Of a stretch of 64,000 bases of DNA, positions 53,956 to 63,139 are shown one piece after another. Both the position numbers and the translations under genes were made by a program. Positions within the stretch are counted from its first letter, which is position 1. Each line of letters begins with the position of its first letter. The notes beneath the pieces were generated by a model, which did not search any database, was not told the DNA's origin, and saw only the letters and a program-made list of their open reading frames with translations. Origin of the DNA: Bacteroidia bacterium (GTDB lineage Bacteria > Bacteroidota > Bacteroidia > Flavobacteriales > Flavobacteriaceae); NCBI GenBank assembly GCA_030428705.1, contig JAUIDI010000001.1:620001-684000 (forward strand), in the 5' to 3' direction.

Positions 53956-54234
53956 ATGGAAAGAATAATGACAGTACACCCCGACGGCAAAAAAGGAGTG
54001 AACATTTTAAAAAGAAGGTACGACGCCATTAAGAATTTCATTCTCGAAACCTTAAAAGATCAAGAGGAAATCACGTATCAAGAACTAAATAAATTAGCTG
54101 TGAAAGAGCTGAAGAATACATTTGACGGCAAAATAACTTGGTATTTGGTTTCGATCAAATTGGATCTGGAAGCGCGAAAAATTATAGAACGTATTCCTAA
54201 AACAAGTCCGCATAAATTAAGATTAAAGAATTGA
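53956..54234 (+). CDS. small conserved protein of unknown function
   Basis: A 92-residue protein; an in-frame ATG at 53968 (MTVHPDGKKGVNI) is an alternative start. The sequence VHPDGKKGVNILKRRYDAIKNFIL is a recurring N-terminus in small bacterial proteins of unknown role, and the rest (EEITYQELNKLAVKEL, KITWYLVSIKLDLEARKIIERI) looks like a winged-helix-sized helical domain with a basic end, so DNA binding is possible. The DUF1801 gene follows after four bases. Confidence 0.65.
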   Translation: MERIMTVHPDGKKGVNILKRRYDAIKNFILETLKDQEEITYQELNKLAVKELKNTFDGKITWYLVSIKLDLEARKIIERIPKTSPHKLRLKN

Positions 54235-54238
54235 TTGA

Positions 54239-54598
54239 ATGCACAGGACATTAGACGATTACATTTCGGAAGTTTCGATTTCTGTACAGCCGATTGTTTC
54301 ACATTTGAGGACACTCGTTCACAAAGCTTTCCCTGAAATAGAGGAGAATATCAAATGGAACGCCCCGAGTTTTGAATGCGGAGGAAAAAACGTATGCAGT
54401 ATCATGGCGTTTAAAAAACATGTAAATTTTATGTTCCACCAGGGCAAATCGTTGGCGGATACGAATGAAGTTCTTGAGAATATCGGAGAAAAGTCAACTA
54501 TGAAAGGGATAAAAGGAATTACAAAATTATCCGACTTGCCCGATGACGGGATTTTGATTTCCTTAATCGAAGAAGCCGTTCGAATTTCCAAAAATTGA
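54239..54598 (+). CDS. DUF1801 family protein
   Basis: The 119-residue protein matches DUF1801 (YdhG-like): AFPEIEENIKWNAPSFECGG, CSIMAFKKHVNFMFHQGKSL and KGIKGITKLSDLPDDGILIS. The fold is small alpha/beta; its role is unknown, although related frataxin-like proteins exist. It lies four bases downstream of the small unknown gene and ends within a hairpin, so the two form a unit. Confidence 0.88.
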   Translation: MHRTLDDYISEVSISVQPIVSHLRTLVHKAFPEIEENIKWNAPSFECGGKNVCSIMAFKKHVNFMFHQGKSLADTNEVLENIGEKSTMKGIKGITKLSDLPDDGILISLIEEAVRISKN

Positions 54599-54636
54599 CA
54601 AAGCCCCAAAATCGTTTGAAGATTTAAGGGCTTTGT
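54598..54636. terminator. bidirectional hairpin between convergent genes
   Basis: ACAAAGCCC and GGGCTTTGT form a nine-base stem, with an inner AAATC/GATTT helix, beginning at the last base of the DUF1801 stop codon and ending six bases before the NmrA-like gene ends. On the reverse strand TTTTT follows shortly after. Confidence 0.65.
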
Positions 54637-54642
54637 AAAAAA

Positions 54643-55287
54643 TTAAGGATTTGCCAAAAAAGGGGCCTTTTGAATAAAGGATGGTCGTTCCAATTGCTCG
54701 ATAAGAAAATGTGCAAGATCTGTTGCACTGATCCTGTCGCCCAAACAATCCTCGAGGCTGACTTTCAGAGGATGTCGTTCTTCCGTTAACTTGATCAGGG
54801 GAAGTCTTAACAGCGTCCAATCAGAATCACTTTTGACCAGTGTCTCATATTCCAACTGCCTGTCTTTCGTAGATTCGGGATAGTGATCGTACATCCATTG
54901 TGTCGCCATGCTGTTCTTTACAGATTTTTGATCGTAAATAGTGTCCACATGCAAACCGGAAAGGACAATGTAGCGTCGTAAGCCGTAATCATGCATCGCT
55001 TGAAGTATGTTCCGTGTTGCCGTACTAAAAATGGTGTTCGGGCTCGGAGGTGTACCCCAACCCAAACAACTGATTACAGTATCACAACCTTTGATCAACG
55101 ACTGTACCGTCTCAAGATTGGAAACGTCTCCTACAATTACCTCCATAAGTAGGCTTGTTATTCTAAAATTTTCTGGATTTCTAATCAGGACTTTAAAATT
55201 GTATTTCCGTTTTAACAATTCCTGTACGAGGTAGCTACCTGATTTTCCCGTGCCGCCGATTACGGCAATTTTTGTAGTATCTTTCAT
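54643..55287 (-). CDS. NAD(P)-binding NmrA/atypical SDR family protein
   Basis: The ATG at 55287 begins MKDTTKIAVIGGTGKSGSYL, the glycine-rich dinucleotide site (GGTGKSG) that should lie at the N-terminus; 14 codons of open frame before it add no motif. The 214-residue protein has GDVSNLETVQSLIKGCDTVI, RYIVLSGLHVD and RLPLIKLTEERHPL, as in atypical short-chain dehydrogenases that sense NADP or reduce quinones. The usual catalytic Tyr-x-x-x-Lys is not obvious. Single gene. Confidence 0.85.
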   Translation of the reverse strand: MKDTTKIAVIGGTGKSGSYLVQELLKRKYNFKVLIRNPENFRITSLLMEVIVGDVSNLETVQSLIKGCDTVISCLGWGTPPSPNTIFSTATRNILQAMHDYGLRRYIVLSGLHVDTIYDQKSVKNSMATQWMYDHYPESTKDRQLEYETLVKSDSDWTLLRLPLIKLTEERHPLKVSLEDCLGDRISATDLAHFLIEQLERPSFIQKAPFLANP

Positions 55288-55433
55288 TTTTCTCTTTATA
55301 AAATTATGGTATTGAAAATTTGGCATCAAAAGAAGTTGCGATGCCTTAGATGGGAAGCCGAAAACTTCCTAATGTGTATGTTATAAAGAGAATCTTATGA
55401 TTCAAAGATAGTCGAAGCTATTGAATATACAAC

Positions 55434-56276
55434 TTATAAATGTGTTTGGATGAATGCTTTTAATTTAATTGATGTATCCAATAGATCTGGTCCGATCCAA
55501 CCGTGTCCACCATTTGGGTATAGGGTAAATTCATGGGGCACCTCCAATTCTTCCAATCTATTCTTTAAATCAATTCCTTGGGAATTGGGAATTAAAGGAT
55601 CCTGTGCCCCATAAAATAAAAGAGTTGCGGGTGAAGTAGGCTTGACCTTGAACAAGGGGCTAACATCTTTAAGAATTTCGATATCTGACCCAAACTGCGC
55701 AATTAAGTCTTTAATTTCTTGGTTTTGCGAATTTTGAAAGGCTTCGTCCGCAAGGTTGGTCGGACCTACCATACTACAGACCAACTTTACCTGACTATCT
55801 AAATCGAACTCATAACTCCATAACAAAGACAAGTGCGCACCGGCGCTTATGCCCATAAATCCTATATCGGTACCAATCTGGTACTTGTTTTGGTTATTTT
55901 TTAGATTCGCGATTACGGTCGAAATATCATCGATCTGCATCGGCAAAGGCGGGTTGTTTTGGTCGGCCAACCGATAATTCATATTTATGACCGCAATATC
56001 GGGTAGCTCTTGGCGAATAAAATCCATGAATCCTTTTATATCCGATTTGTCTCCTGCTTTCCACCCTCCACCATGTATCAAAATAATTACTTTGGTGTTC
56101 AATGTTCGGTCTTTGGGAAGATAGATATCATAAATTTGATACGGATCCGCCCCGTACGAAACATCGTTCAATATTATTGATTCAGAGGTATCGATGGCAT
56201 TATTTGTCTGGTCATCAGAATTGCAGGAATTCGTTATTAGAACAATAGCCAAAACCGAGAATATGATTCTTTTCAT
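55434..56276 (-). CDS. alpha/beta hydrolase lipoprotein (BD-FAE/carboxylesterase type)
   Basis: The 280-residue protein has a lipobox (VLITNSCNSDD). The esterase/lipase fold shows the oxyanion motif LIHGGGWKAGDK, nucleophile GISAGAHLS, Asp in YGAQDPLIPNSQG and His in NGGHGW. The arrangement is that of the feruloyl/acetyl-esterase-like BD-FAE or kynurenine formamidase group. Because it is exported it probably deacylates a glycan or lipid. Single gene divergent from the YciO-type gene. Confidence 0.87.
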   Translation of the reverse strand: MKRIIFSVLAIVLITNSCNSDDQTNNAIDTSESIILNDVSYGADPYQIYDIYLPKDRTLNTKVIILIHGGGWKAGDKSDIKGFMDFIRQELPDIAVINMNYRLADQNNPPLPMQIDDISTVIANLKNNQNKYQIGTDIGFMGISAGAHLSLLWSYEFDLDSQVKLVCSMVGPTNLADEAFQNSQNQEIKDLIAQFGSDIEILKDVSPLFKVKPTSPATLLFYGAQDPLIPNSQGIDLKNRLEELEVPHEFTLYPNGGHGWIGPDLLDTSIKLKAFIQTHL

Positions 56277-56330
56277 AGTAATAATTTATTGCGTTCTTTG
56301 TAATAATAACGGTTTTATCGAGCGTATCAT

Positions 56331-56951
56331 ATGGCCGAATTTATAAAGATATATCCTGATAACCCTAACCCAAAAGAAGTTAGGCGTGTTGTGGAGATAC
56401 TTCGAAGGGGCGGGTTGGTCATTTATCCGACCGATACCGTATATGGCTTAGGCTGCGATATTACCAATACCAAGGCTCTGGAACGCATTGCACGTATTAA
56501 AGGAATCAAGCTTGCCAAGGCCAATTGGTCTTTTATTTGCGCCGATCTCAGTAACCTTTCCGATTATATAAGGCAAATCGATACACCGACCTTTAAAATT
56601 TTGAAACGTGCATTGCCAGGCCCTTACACTTTTATACTTCCAGGGAACAACAACTTGCCCAAGGTATTCAAGAAAAAAAAGACGGTGGGCATACGGGTGC
56701 CCGACAATTCAATAGCCAAGGCATTGGTCGAAGGTCTTGGCAACCCGATTATCTCAACGTCGATACGCGATGAGGACGAATTGCTTGAATACACCACGGA
56801 TCCTGAACTGATTTTTGAAAAATGGGAAAATTTGGTGGATGCCGTAATCGATGGCGGATATGGCGGCAACGTTGCTTCTACAGTAATCGATTTATCGACC
56901 TATGAGCCAGAAATAATCCGTGAAGGCAAAGGAAGTATCGATATTTTTTAG
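56331..56951 (+). CDS. YrdC/Sua5 superfamily protein, YciO type
   Basis: The 206-residue protein has the YrdC fold: IYPTDTVYGLGCDITNTKAL, NWSFICADLSNLSDYI, ALPGPYTFILPGN, VGIRVPDNSIAKAL and TVIDLSTYEPEIIREGKG. TsaC/TsaC2 proteins make threonylcarbamoyl-AMP for tRNA t6A. Here the expected Lys-x-Arg-P motif is replaced by IKGIKLAKANW, and the text resembles E. coli YciO, a paralogue whose role is unclear, so it should not be assumed to be the essential t6A enzyme. It converges closely on the metalloprotease gene (5 bases between stops). Confidence 0.85.
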   Translation: MAEFIKIYPDNPNPKEVRRVVEILRRGGLVIYPTDTVYGLGCDITNTKALERIARIKGIKLAKANWSFICADLSNLSDYIRQIDTPTFKILKRALPGPYTFILPGNNNLPKVFKKKKTVGIRVPDNSIAKALVEGLGNPIISTSIRDEDELLEYTTDPELIFEKWENLVDAVIDGGYGGNVASTVIDLSTYEPEIIREGKGSIDIF

Positions 56952-56956
56952 AGTAC

Positions 56957-59536
56957 TTAGTTCTCGCCCTCACCCTCTTCGATCGATAGATCGGGATTGG
57001 CAGGAATGAAAAAGTTCCCGGGATCTTGGGTTTCCCCGATTACCTCTTCGATTTCCTTTTGGAGATACAGCAAGTGGGCCTTTGTCATGCGATGGTTTAT
57101 CACCGGTAGCGTACCCTTGATTTTACGTTGAAGCGTGGTCAGGTTGTGAAGTGCCAAGGAACGTACGTCGGTATTTGCGGTATAGCCTTCCGATAGCTTC
57201 GCCAATATTCCCTCAACCACCCCTTCGGCCTCGTTCGGCTTATAGAGGGCAATCATATTGGACACGTATGCTTTTTGCAATTTTCTACGATAAGCAGTGG
57301 TCTTATAGAAAACGTTCATTTCGCCCCATATAAGTTGATTAAGATCATCGATATATTGATCGGGCGTATAAACATCCTCATCTTGATAGCGCTCGCTAAT
57401 GAAAGTCATCCGGCTCATACGACTTCCACCCATAAGGTTCAAAAGAACAGTTTCCATTGTTTTGGTAATCGATTCCTTTGATTGCGGGGAAGAGGTTTTG
57501 TTCAGGATTTCATTGTTGATCAACCATTTTGGTTCTTTAAAAATATGATTGTTCAAAAAGACAAGGGCTTCTTTTTGCTGACTTTTGGGCACGGGACAGT
57601 ATACCTCCCCTGATTCCCCCATAGTTCTTGGGGTTACATAGATTCCACCTATATTTTTGGCGACATGAAACAGATAATTTTCATATTGCTTTACCAAGCT
57701 CTCGTAAATTTCGTCAAGATTGGAATAGTCGTCACTATTCCTAGCTTTGGTCCAATCGGTCAATCGCGGTACGATCCGTTGCAGGTTCATAATACCATAA
57801 GTGCTGGCCACCATGGCGTTGTCACCTAGGTCTTCGGTTTGCGACCTAGGGTCGAAATCACGTCCTTCGCCACCGAACCACAACCTGGGATTCGATGCGA
57901 TACTATCGACCACCCAACGGTTTAGAATTTCCCTTTCATCGGTCAGACCATCAATGTCAGGTAGTTTTCCGTACCCCCATTGTATGGCCCATTTATCGTA
58001 GTCACCGATTCTGGGCATAAGTTCTTTCGGAGGAATGCTGTCTTCGGGCTGCGCTACATAATTGAAACGCGCATAATCCATTATCGAACTGGTATGGCCG
58101 TTTTTCCGCAACCATTCCGCATCCCTTAATTTTTCTACAGGTGTGGCATAACTGGCCCCCATATTGTGTCGAAGTCCCAAGGTATGGCCGACTTCATGCG
58201 ATGAGACGAAACGGATCAATTCGCCCATGAGCTCAGGTTCGAATTCCATACTCTGGGCCCTTGTATCTACAGCTCCGGCCTGAATGGTGTACCAATTGTG
58301 CAATAGGCTCATCAGGTTGTGGTACCATCCGATATGGCTTTCAAGAATTTCACCGCTACGGGGATCGGTGATGTTCGGGCCATAGGCATTCTTTTTTGGC
58401 GATGCGAAGTAACGGAGCACCGAAAACCGTGCATCTTCAAGGCTCATCGAAGTATTATCAATGGGCCATTCCTTGCCTACAATGGCATTTTTGAAACCGG
58501 CCTGCTCGAAAGCACTTTGCCAATCATTGATACCTTTGATCAAATAAGGCCGCCATTTCTTGGGTGTTGCCGGATCGATATAGAACACTATCGGTTTTTT
58601 GGGTTCGACCAATTCCCCATTTTTCCATTTTTCAACATCTTCCGTTTTAGGCTCGAGACGCCATCGATGTATAAAGGTATTGCGGTCTACTTTTTGTTGT
58701 TCATCACCATATTCCAGATAAGAGCTGGCAAAATAACCTACCCTTTCATCATAATACCTTTTGTTCATAGGAACTTTTGGCAGCAATATGAACGAACTGT
58801 TCAGTTCAAGGGTCACTACACCTGATAAGACGGCCGCTGGAAGTTCCTTTTTTTTCTTCCCGGTGGTCTTGGCTTTATAGGTCTTTACGGTTCTAACTTC
58901 GGTATTGATCGGGAAGGTGGTTATTTTTTGGATGTACGATTTGTCTTTTTCCAGTGAAGAAAGCCTGTATGATTCTTTTTGGCCATCGTTCAATGATAAC
59001 AAGGTGTTTTCGCTATTGATAAAATCGGTCACCTCGATAACGCTTGTTTTCCTTTTCTCGTTACGGGCCTTAATATCAAAAGCTTCCAGAATCGGTGTTA
59101 TGTTGGAATTGTTGACTGCCTGCGATATGGAATCGTCTTCATCGGCAATACTCACCAAGGTTCCTATGCGCAAAAAAAGATTGTCTTGAGGACCTTTTTC
59201 GAACGTTATCGTTTTCTTTCCGATTTCCTCTCCTCCATAGTTTCCAGAACCCGCAGGTGTCTTTGCAAAACGGGTTACGACCAATATTTCACGGTTCAAG
59301 ATGCTATCGGCAATCTCAAAATAATATTTATTGCCCACTTGATGAACGTTCAAGAGTCCTTTTTGGCTGATGGCTTCTTTGGTAATAAAGGATTCGTAGC
59401 TATTCGCTTTCGATTTCGAAGAAGTGCGTTTTACGTTTGCGGATGCATTGTTGCTGTCAGGGGTTTTGACCCTGTTCAGAACGCCACAACCGTTCAATAA
59501 GAAGAGCAAGCAAATCGATCCAAAAATTATCCTCAT
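56957..59536 (-). CDS. exported zinc metalloprotease with DUF5117/DUF5118 domains
   Basis: The 859-residue lipoprotein (lipobox FLLNGCG) has an N-terminal DUF5118/5117 region (residues 45-300, IADSILNREILVVTRFAKTP) and a metzincin-like catalytic domain with HEVGHTLGLRHN near residue 447, preceded by SMEFEPELMGELIRFVSS. The C-terminal part (residues 600-850) is helical. Such proteins are abundant in Bacteroidota and act in the periplasm or at the surface; their substrates are unknown. The protein is full length and stands alone. Confidence 0.88.
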   Translation of the reverse strand: MRIIFGSICLLFLLNGCGVLNRVKTPDSNNASANVKRTSSKSKANSYESFITKEAISQKGLLNVHQVGNKYYFEIADSILNREILVVTRFAKTPAGSGNYGGEEIGKKTITFEKGPQDNLFLRIGTLVSIADEDDSISQAVNNSNITPILEAFDIKARNEKRKTSVIEVTDFINSENTLLSLNDGQKESYRLSSLEKDKSYIQKITTFPINTEVRTVKTYKAKTTGKKKKELPAAVLSGVVTLELNSSFILLPKVPMNKRYYDERVGYFASSYLEYGDEQQKVDRNTFIHRWRLEPKTEDVEKWKNGELVEPKKPIVFYIDPATPKKWRPYLIKGINDWQSAFEQAGFKNAIVGKEWPIDNTSMSLEDARFSVLRYFASPKKNAYGPNITDPRSGEILESHIGWYHNLMSLLHNWYTIQAGAVDTRAQSMEFEPELMGELIRFVSSHEVGHTLGLRHNMGASYATPVEKLRDAEWLRKNGHTSSIMDYARFNYVAQPEDSIPPKELMPRIGDYDKWAIQWGYGKLPDIDGLTDEREILNRWVVDSIASNPRLWFGGEGRDFDPRSQTEDLGDNAMVASTYGIMNLQRIVPRLTDWTKARNSDDYSNLDEIYESLVKQYENYLFHVAKNIGGIYVTPRTMGESGEVYCPVPKSQQKEALVFLNNHIFKEPKWLINNEILNKTSSPQSKESITKTMETVLLNLMGGSRMSRMTFISERYQDEDVYTPDQYIDDLNQLIWGEMNVFYKTTAYRRKLQKAYVSNMIALYKPNEAEGVVEGILAKLSEGYTANTDVRSLALHNLTTLQRKIKGTLPVINHRMTKAHLLYLQKEIEEVIGETQDPGNFFIPANPDLSIEEGEGEN

Positions 59537-59645
59537 ACTAGGAAAAACGCTTTTATTGTGTAATTAGTATTCTGTGGGATTTGTTGGCTCAGTTGTTCAA
59601 ATATACTATAAATCCTAGACCTTGAATACGGGCCTTGTTAAAATC

Positions 59646-59678
59646 AAAAGACCGCAGTCGTTTGGGCTGCGGTCTTTT
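59646..59678 (-). terminator. intrinsic terminator of the OmpA gene
   Basis: A 12-base stem (AAAAGACCGCAG / CTGCGGTCTTTT, nine-base loop) lies 20 bases past the OmpA stop; on the reverse strand it ends in TTTTGATTTT. Confidence 0.85.
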
Positions 59679-59697
59679 GTGTTCTGTCAATAGAAAT

Positions 59698-60549
59698 TTA
59701 ATTATTGATCGAGGGGTCTTTCATCCCTTCTTCGATCATGCTATAGAATTGATCGATTTTTGGAAGTACAACAATTCTTGTTCTTCTGTTTTTAGACTTT
59801 TCCGTTGCAGATACCGGTACATACTCGGCACGTCCTGCGGCGGTCATACGCTTGGGATCTACACCGTAATCCTTTTGCAAGATCCGAACAACGGCCGTGG
59901 CACGTTTCACGCTCAAATCCCAGTTGTCATATAGTGGCGGTTTGCTGTAAGGTACATCGTCGGTATGGCCTTCTACCATAAATTCAAAATCAGGCTTGTT
60001 GTTTACGACTTGTGCAACTTTGCCGAGCACTTCCTTGGCACGGCTTGTTACATTGTAACTACCACTGCTGAATAAAAGTTTATCGGAAATGGAAACAAAA
60101 ACCACACCCTTTTCGACGCTGATCTCGATATCCTCATCATCAAGATTACCCAATACGCCTTTTAAGCTTTGTACCAATGCAAGGTTGACCGAATCCCTTC
60201 GGGTAATGGCATCCTGTAGTTTGCGAATGGTCAGGTCTTTTTCCTGAAGGCTTTCCAAAGATTTTTCAAGGTTTTCGGCGCCCTTTGTGGTCAAGGTGGT
60301 CAAGTTGCCCATGTTATTGATCAATTCTTGGTTGTTCGCCTTGAGAAAGGCATTTTGATCTTCTAATGTTTGCAGCCTTGATGTGGCCGTTGCTTTTTCT
60401 TCGAGACAACTGTTCAGTTTTACCGTTGCCGAATTAAGTAGGTCTTGTGCTTCTTTGTGTTTGGCCTCCAAATCGGCATACTTTTTTTGGGAAACACAAG
60501 AAGTCAATAATAATGCAGCTCCTAAACAGCCTAAGATGATTTTTTTCAT
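59698..60549 (-). CDS. OmpA family lipoprotein with intact peptidoglycan-binding domain
   Basis: The 283-residue lipoprotein (LLLTSCVSQ, Cys 18) has a coiled coil (residues 22-130) and a C-terminal OmpA domain with all expected features: EGHTDDVPY, NWDLSVKRATAVVRIL holding the Asp that binds diaminopimelate, and SATEKSKNRRTRIVV with the paired Arg. It tethers the outer membrane to peptidoglycan. Its paralogue at 45103-45879 has lost these residues. A terminator follows; the GT2 gene is 99 bases upstream. Confidence 0.94.
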   Translation of the reverse strand: MKKIILGCLGAALLLTSCVSQKKYADLEAKHKEAQDLLNSATVKLNSCLEEKATATSRLQTLEDQNAFLKANNQELINNMGNLTTLTTKGAENLEKSLESLQEKDLTIRKLQDAITRRDSVNLALVQSLKGVLGNLDDEDIEISVEKGVVFVSISDKLLFSSGSYNVTSRAKEVLGKVAQVVNNKPDFEFMVEGHTDDVPYSKPPLYDNWDLSVKRATAVVRILQKDYGVDPKRMTAAGRAEYVPVSATEKSKNRRTRIVVLPKIDQFYSMIEEGMKDPSINN

Positions 60550-60648
60550 AGTTATGTTACTTAAAATTAAATGATTGTTATTCGTTCAAATTGGTTCGAT
60601 TCGCTGGCAAAAGTAGATAAAACGTAATGCCGCCTTCCGCGAAATTAG

Positions 60649-61650
60649 TTAATCTTTTACTAATACGTTAAAATTCTTTACCTGATGTACGAAATGTGAC
60701 CATACAATGGATTTTGTCACATAGTATTTTAGGATAAAATTGGCTTTTTCACGTTTCCGGTACATTTTCGGGAATTGTCGATAAAAACTCAAATGTGCCC
60801 TTAGTATAGCAAAGCAATGGTTCCACTTGAATTGGAATATGAAGCGGACGGCGGCGACCCCGTCGAGAAGCAACCGAATAAGTATGATGAGTAAAGCTTT
60901 TCTGCGTGGCAGGTTCTTGGTAATCGAAAACAATGAGTTTCTAAAATTGAGATATGTTTTCTTCGGATTCATATTGCTCAACGTCGACCCACCGAGATGA
61001 TATACCTTTGATGTACCCACATAAAATACTTTATGCCCAGCGTTTTTCGCGCGCCAACAAAGGTCAACTTCCTCTTGATGGGCAAAATAATCCTCATCGA
61101 AACCACCTAAAACACCAAAAACTTCCTTTTTGATAAACATACAGGCACCGGTAGCCCAAAAAATTTCTCGGATATCATCATATTGGCCATTGTCTTTTTC
61201 CAAGGACTGGAAAATCCGCCCACGACAAAAAGGATACCCCAGTTGATCCAAAAACCCTCCCGCGGCACCAGCATACTCGAAATACTTTTTGCGAAGAAGA
61301 TCCAATATTTTAGGTTGTACGATTGCTACTTTATTATTTTTGGCAAATAATTCGATAATAGGAGACAGCCAACCTTCTGTAACTTCCACATCTGAATTCA
61401 ATAGACAGAAAATATTGGCATCGACGTGCTGCAAGGCATCGTTATACCCTTTCGCAAAACCGCCATTGATCTTATTTTGAATGACTTTTACCTGTGGGTA
61501 GTTCTTGTTAATAAATTGAACCGATCCATCAGTAGATGCATTGTCGGCAACATAAATATCAGCTCCTTCGGAGTAGCGTACCACAGATGGTAGGTAACGC
61601 TCCAAAAGCACTTCTCCGTTCCAGTTGAGTATGACAATGGCTATTCGCAA
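60649..61650 (-). CDS. family 2 glycosyltransferase (rhamnosyltransferase-like)
   Basis: The 333-residue GT-A enzyme begins IAIVILNWNGEVLLERYLP, then VADNASTDGSVQFI, FCLLNSDVEVTEGWLSP (DxD-type motif NSD), and the acceptor-side FWATGACMFIKKEVFGVLGGFDEDYFAHQEE-type block (FDEDYFAHQEEVDLCWRA). The order matches dTDP-rhamnosyl- and other transferases of surface polysaccharide synthesis. No other polysaccharide genes are near, so the acceptor is unknown. It lies 12 bases downstream of the HsdR_N-like gene and may be co-transcribed with it. Confidence 0.92.
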   Translation of the reverse strand: MRIAIVILNWNGEVLLERYLPSVVRYSEGADIYVADNASTDGSVQFINKNYPQVKVIQNKINGGFAKGYNDALQHVDANIFCLLNSDVEVTEGWLSPIIELFAKNNKVAIVQPKILDLLRKKYFEYAGAAGGFLDQLGYPFCRGRIFQSLEKDNGQYDDIREIFWATGACMFIKKEVFGVLGGFDEDYFAHQEEVDLCWRAKNAGHKVFYVGTSKVYHLGGSTLSNMNPKKTYLNFRNSLFSITKNLPRRKALLIILIRLLLDGVAAVRFIFQFKWNHCFAILRAHLSFYRQFPKMYRKREKANFILKYYVTKSIVWSHFVHQVKNFNVLVKD

Positions 61651-61662
61651 AACAGAGGCAAA

Positions 61663-62109
61663 TTAACGGCTAAAATCAGGAATACGTTCTAAAAACGTAT
61701 ATTTTTCGTTCTCAAAATCCATTTGACAATAGAAGTGTTCCAGTCCGTTACTGACCATTAAGTATTCAGCTTTCATTTGCATATTGTATCGTGCAATTTG
61801 GTCAAAAGTAGTCTGCGATACCGTTATCTGGGGCGATTTGCATTCGACTAAAACCTTAACGCTTCCATCAGGATTAAAGACTACAATATCGTATCTTTTT
61901 TTGAGACCGTTTACGGTCAACTGTTTTTCTACATTGATGTGGCTTGAGGGGTACTTTTTATCCTCAACGAGAAAACGAACAACATGCTGTCTTACCCATT
62001 CTTCAGGTTGCAGGACCACAAACTTTTTACGGATTATGTCAAAGATCCAGATTTTATTTTCGCTATTTTTGAAGCGGAAGCCATATGGTGGAAAGTCTAA
62101 TGACTGCAT
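61663..62109 (-). CDS. HsdR N-terminal-like nuclease-fold protein
   Basis: The ATG at 62109 opens the domain (MQSLDFPPYGFRFKNSENKI); 13 codons before it would run into the divergent holA promoter. The 148-residue protein has IFDIIRKKFVVLQPEEWVRQ with HVVRFL, then KRYDIVVFNPDGSVKVLVECKSP, which is the PD-(D/E)xK active site of the type I restriction HsdR N-terminal domain (D, ExK). No helicase, methylase or specificity subunit is present. It is a stand-alone domain protein adjacent to holA, an association I have seen in this phylum, so it is more likely a house-keeping DNA factor than a restriction enzyme. Confidence 0.8.
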   Translation of the reverse strand: MQSLDFPPYGFRFKNSENKIWIFDIIRKKFVVLQPEEWVRQHVVRFLVEDKKYPSSHINVEKQLTVNGLKKRYDIVVFNPDGSVKVLVECKSPQITVSQTTFDQIARYNMQMKAEYLMVSNGLEHFYCQMDFENEKYTFLERIPDFSR

Positions 62110-62135
62110 AGGGCAAATTTGATGATTTTTTTTGG

Positions 62136-63137
62136 ATGGAAGAAGCAAGACAGGTCGTTAACGACATACGCGATGGAAAAATAAAGCCTATATATTTTCT
62201 ACATGGCGAAGAAGTTTTTTATTTGGATAAGATCGCCGATTTCATCTCTAAAAATGTACTTACCGAAGAAGAACGCGGGTTCAACCAAATGACCCTGTAT
62301 GGAAAAGATGCCTCGATAGACGATATTGTTTCGAATGCCAAGCGCTATCCAATGATGGCCGAAAGACAGGTCGTAATCGTGAAAGAGGCACAACACCTAT
62401 CGCGGTCGATCGAACAATTGACTTCGTACGCCAACAACCCACAGCCTACTACGGTGCTGGTGATTTGCTACAAATACAAGAAATTGGACAAGCGAAAAAA
62501 ATTGTATAAGTCTATATTGGCCAATGGATTGATCTATGAAGGAAAAAAACTATACGAGAACCAAGTGTCCGATTGGATCCGCAAAAACCTACTTCGAAAA
62601 GGATACCGGATTTCCCATAAAGCTGCCGTACTTTTGGTGGAATTTCTTGGAACGGACTTAAGTAAGGTCGACAAGGAACTTGATAAGTTGATGCTCGTAC
62701 TTCCTTCGGGCCACGAGATTTTGCCATCTGACATCGAGGAACATATCGGGATTAGCAAAGACTATAACAACTTTGAGCTTAAAAAGGCGGTTGGCGAAAA
62801 AAATGTTTTGAAGGCTACCAAGATTATAAACTACTTCGCACAAAACCCCAAGGACAATCCTTTTGTGTTGACCGTGACCTTGTTACATTCTTTTTTCATC
62901 CAACTTTTACAATATCATGGGCTAAACGACCATTCGCCAAAAGCCGTGGCGAATGCGCTTCGAATCAACCCATATTTTGTGGGTGAGTTTCAAACGGCCG
63001 CCAGAAACTATCCTATGAAAAAGGTCAGCCAAATCATCTCGCATCTGCGCCAAATGGATTTAAAGGGCAAAGGGGTAGGGGCGCAGGCCGTTTCACACGA
63101 AGACTTATTGAAAGAACTTTTGGTCAAGATAATCTAA
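62136..63137 (+). CDS. holA: DNA polymerase III subunit delta
   Basis: The 333-residue protein matches HolA: IKPIYFLHGEEVFYLDKIADF, MMAERQVVIVKEAQHL, VLVICYKYKKLDKRKKL, LLVEFLGTDLSKVDKELDKL and the C-terminal KVSQIISHLRQMDLKGKGVG. HolA is the wrench of the clamp loader that opens the beta clamp during replication. As usual there is no Walker A. The gene is divergent from the HsdR_N-like gene (26 bases apart) and converges on doxX. Confidence 0.96.
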   Translation: MEEARQVVNDIRDGKIKPIYFLHGEEVFYLDKIADFISKNVLTEEERGFNQMTLYGKDASIDDIVSNAKRYPMMAERQVVIVKEAQHLSRSIEQLTSYANNPQPTTVLVICYKYKKLDKRKKLYKSILANGLIYEGKKLYENQVSDWIRKNLLRKGYRISHKAAVLLVEFLGTDLSKVDKELDKLMLVLPSGHEILPSDIEEHIGISKDYNNFELKKAVGEKNVLKATKIINYFAQNPKDNPFVLTVTLLHSFFIQLLQYHGLNDHSPKAVANALRINPYFVGEFQTAARNYPMKKVSQIISHLRQMDLKGKGVGAQAVSHEDLLKELLVKII

Positions 63138-63139
63138 CG

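Noticed and set aside
56331-56951. Assignment as the essential t6A enzyme TsaC/Sua5
   Set aside because: The Lys-x-Arg-Pro motif is missing and the sequence follows YciO instead.
61663-62109. Part of a type I restriction system
   Set aside because: No methylase, specificity or helicase gene is near; only the nuclease-fold domain is present.
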